A DNA stretch of 5,250 bases from JBECKQ01 sp040235375 (GTDB lineage: Bacteria; Planctomycetota; Phycisphaerae; UBA1845): assembly GCA_040235375.1 (NCBI GenBank), contig JBECKQ010000232.1, positions 1 through 5,250 of the forward strand, given 5' to 3'. The notes beneath the pieces are model-generated. The model made no database searches. It worked only from the letters and a program-made list of their open reading frames with translations, and was not told the DNA's origin. Each line of letters starts with the position of its first letter. Within the stretch, counting starts at the first letter, position 1. Below, piece after piece: positions 5,171 to 5,250 of the stretch. The position numbers and the translations under genes are program-made.

Positions 5171-5250
5171 AGCAGTTTTCAGCTTTGATTCGCCCGCGTC
5201 CCGTATTCCCCTATGTCCCCAGGCATTTGACGCTTGAGCGGCGACACTAC
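5171..5250. other. Right-edge non-coding tail with G-quadruplex motif
   Basis: After the repeat array no supported gene is seen up to the right edge. The minus strand over 5193-5220 reads GGGG, loop of 5, GGGG, loop of 5, GGG, loop of 4, GGG, which fits the usual four-tract G-quadruplex rule. The spacing (tract, then about five bases) also makes it look like a decayed 9-bp direct repeat. It may be the edge of another repeat family or the flank of a gene beyond the window. Confidence 0.45.

Noticed and set aside
4716..5237. 173-codon plus-strand frame across the 150-bp repeats
   Set aside because: Same reason as the opposite-strand frame; it starts at a chance ATG in the unit and runs into unrelated tail sequence.

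Overview
The window reads as chromosomal DNA of a high-GC, Gram-negative-like bacterium, most likely a planctomycete (Planctomycetota, possibly Phycisphaerae). This rests on three things. The gene families fit: an orphan ParA-type ATPase carrying a glycogen-binding-like domain, a deviant polysaccharide deacetylase, and a heparan-alpha-glucosaminide acetyltransferase-like membrane protein. There is a large repeat-built lipoprotein ending in a calcium-loop-like motif. The intergenic DNA is full of short hairpins. The assignment is from memory and unverified.

Left half (1-2432), minus strand: three overlapping genes, transcribed right to left, that look like one operon. First is a 418-aa ParA/MinD-type ATPase with a C-terminal CBM48/AMPK-beta-like carbohydrate-binding domain. 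Next is a 298-aa NodB-like deacetylase with a lipoprotein-type N-terminus and a changed catalytic motif; its reading frame begins inside the end of the ATPase gene. Last is the start of a multi-pass acetyltransferase of the HGSNAT/NagX (COG4299) type, which runs off the left edge and overlaps the deacetylase by 8 bases. The inferred theme is handling of acetyl groups on glycans at the envelope, led by a positioning-type ATPase that may itself bind glycan.

Middle (2433-2784): a 352-base divergent intergenic region with no convincing gene. It holds an AT-rich promoter-like core near 2613-2620 and a strong GC hairpin followed by a short T-run at 2727-2759, in the leader of the rightward gene.

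Right half: a plus-strand gene (2785-4479) encodes a 564-aa predicted lipoprotein of unknown function. It is made of three divergent tandem modules, each with a GDGxGxPGFD signature and a pair of cysteines. Non-coding repeat DNA follows: six 7-bp heptamers, an isolated hairpin, then four exact-period 150-bp tandem units. Each unit carries a GTAG tetranucleotide directly 5' of a perfect GC hairpin, the hallmark of REP elements mobilised by RAYT (IS200-like) transposases. Each also carries a second hairpin with a matching, partly decayed tetranucleotide. The last 80 bases hold a four-tract G-quadruplex motif on the minus strand and no gene. The REP-like array is the least ordinary structure in the window; the ParA-CBM fusion is the most unusual gene.
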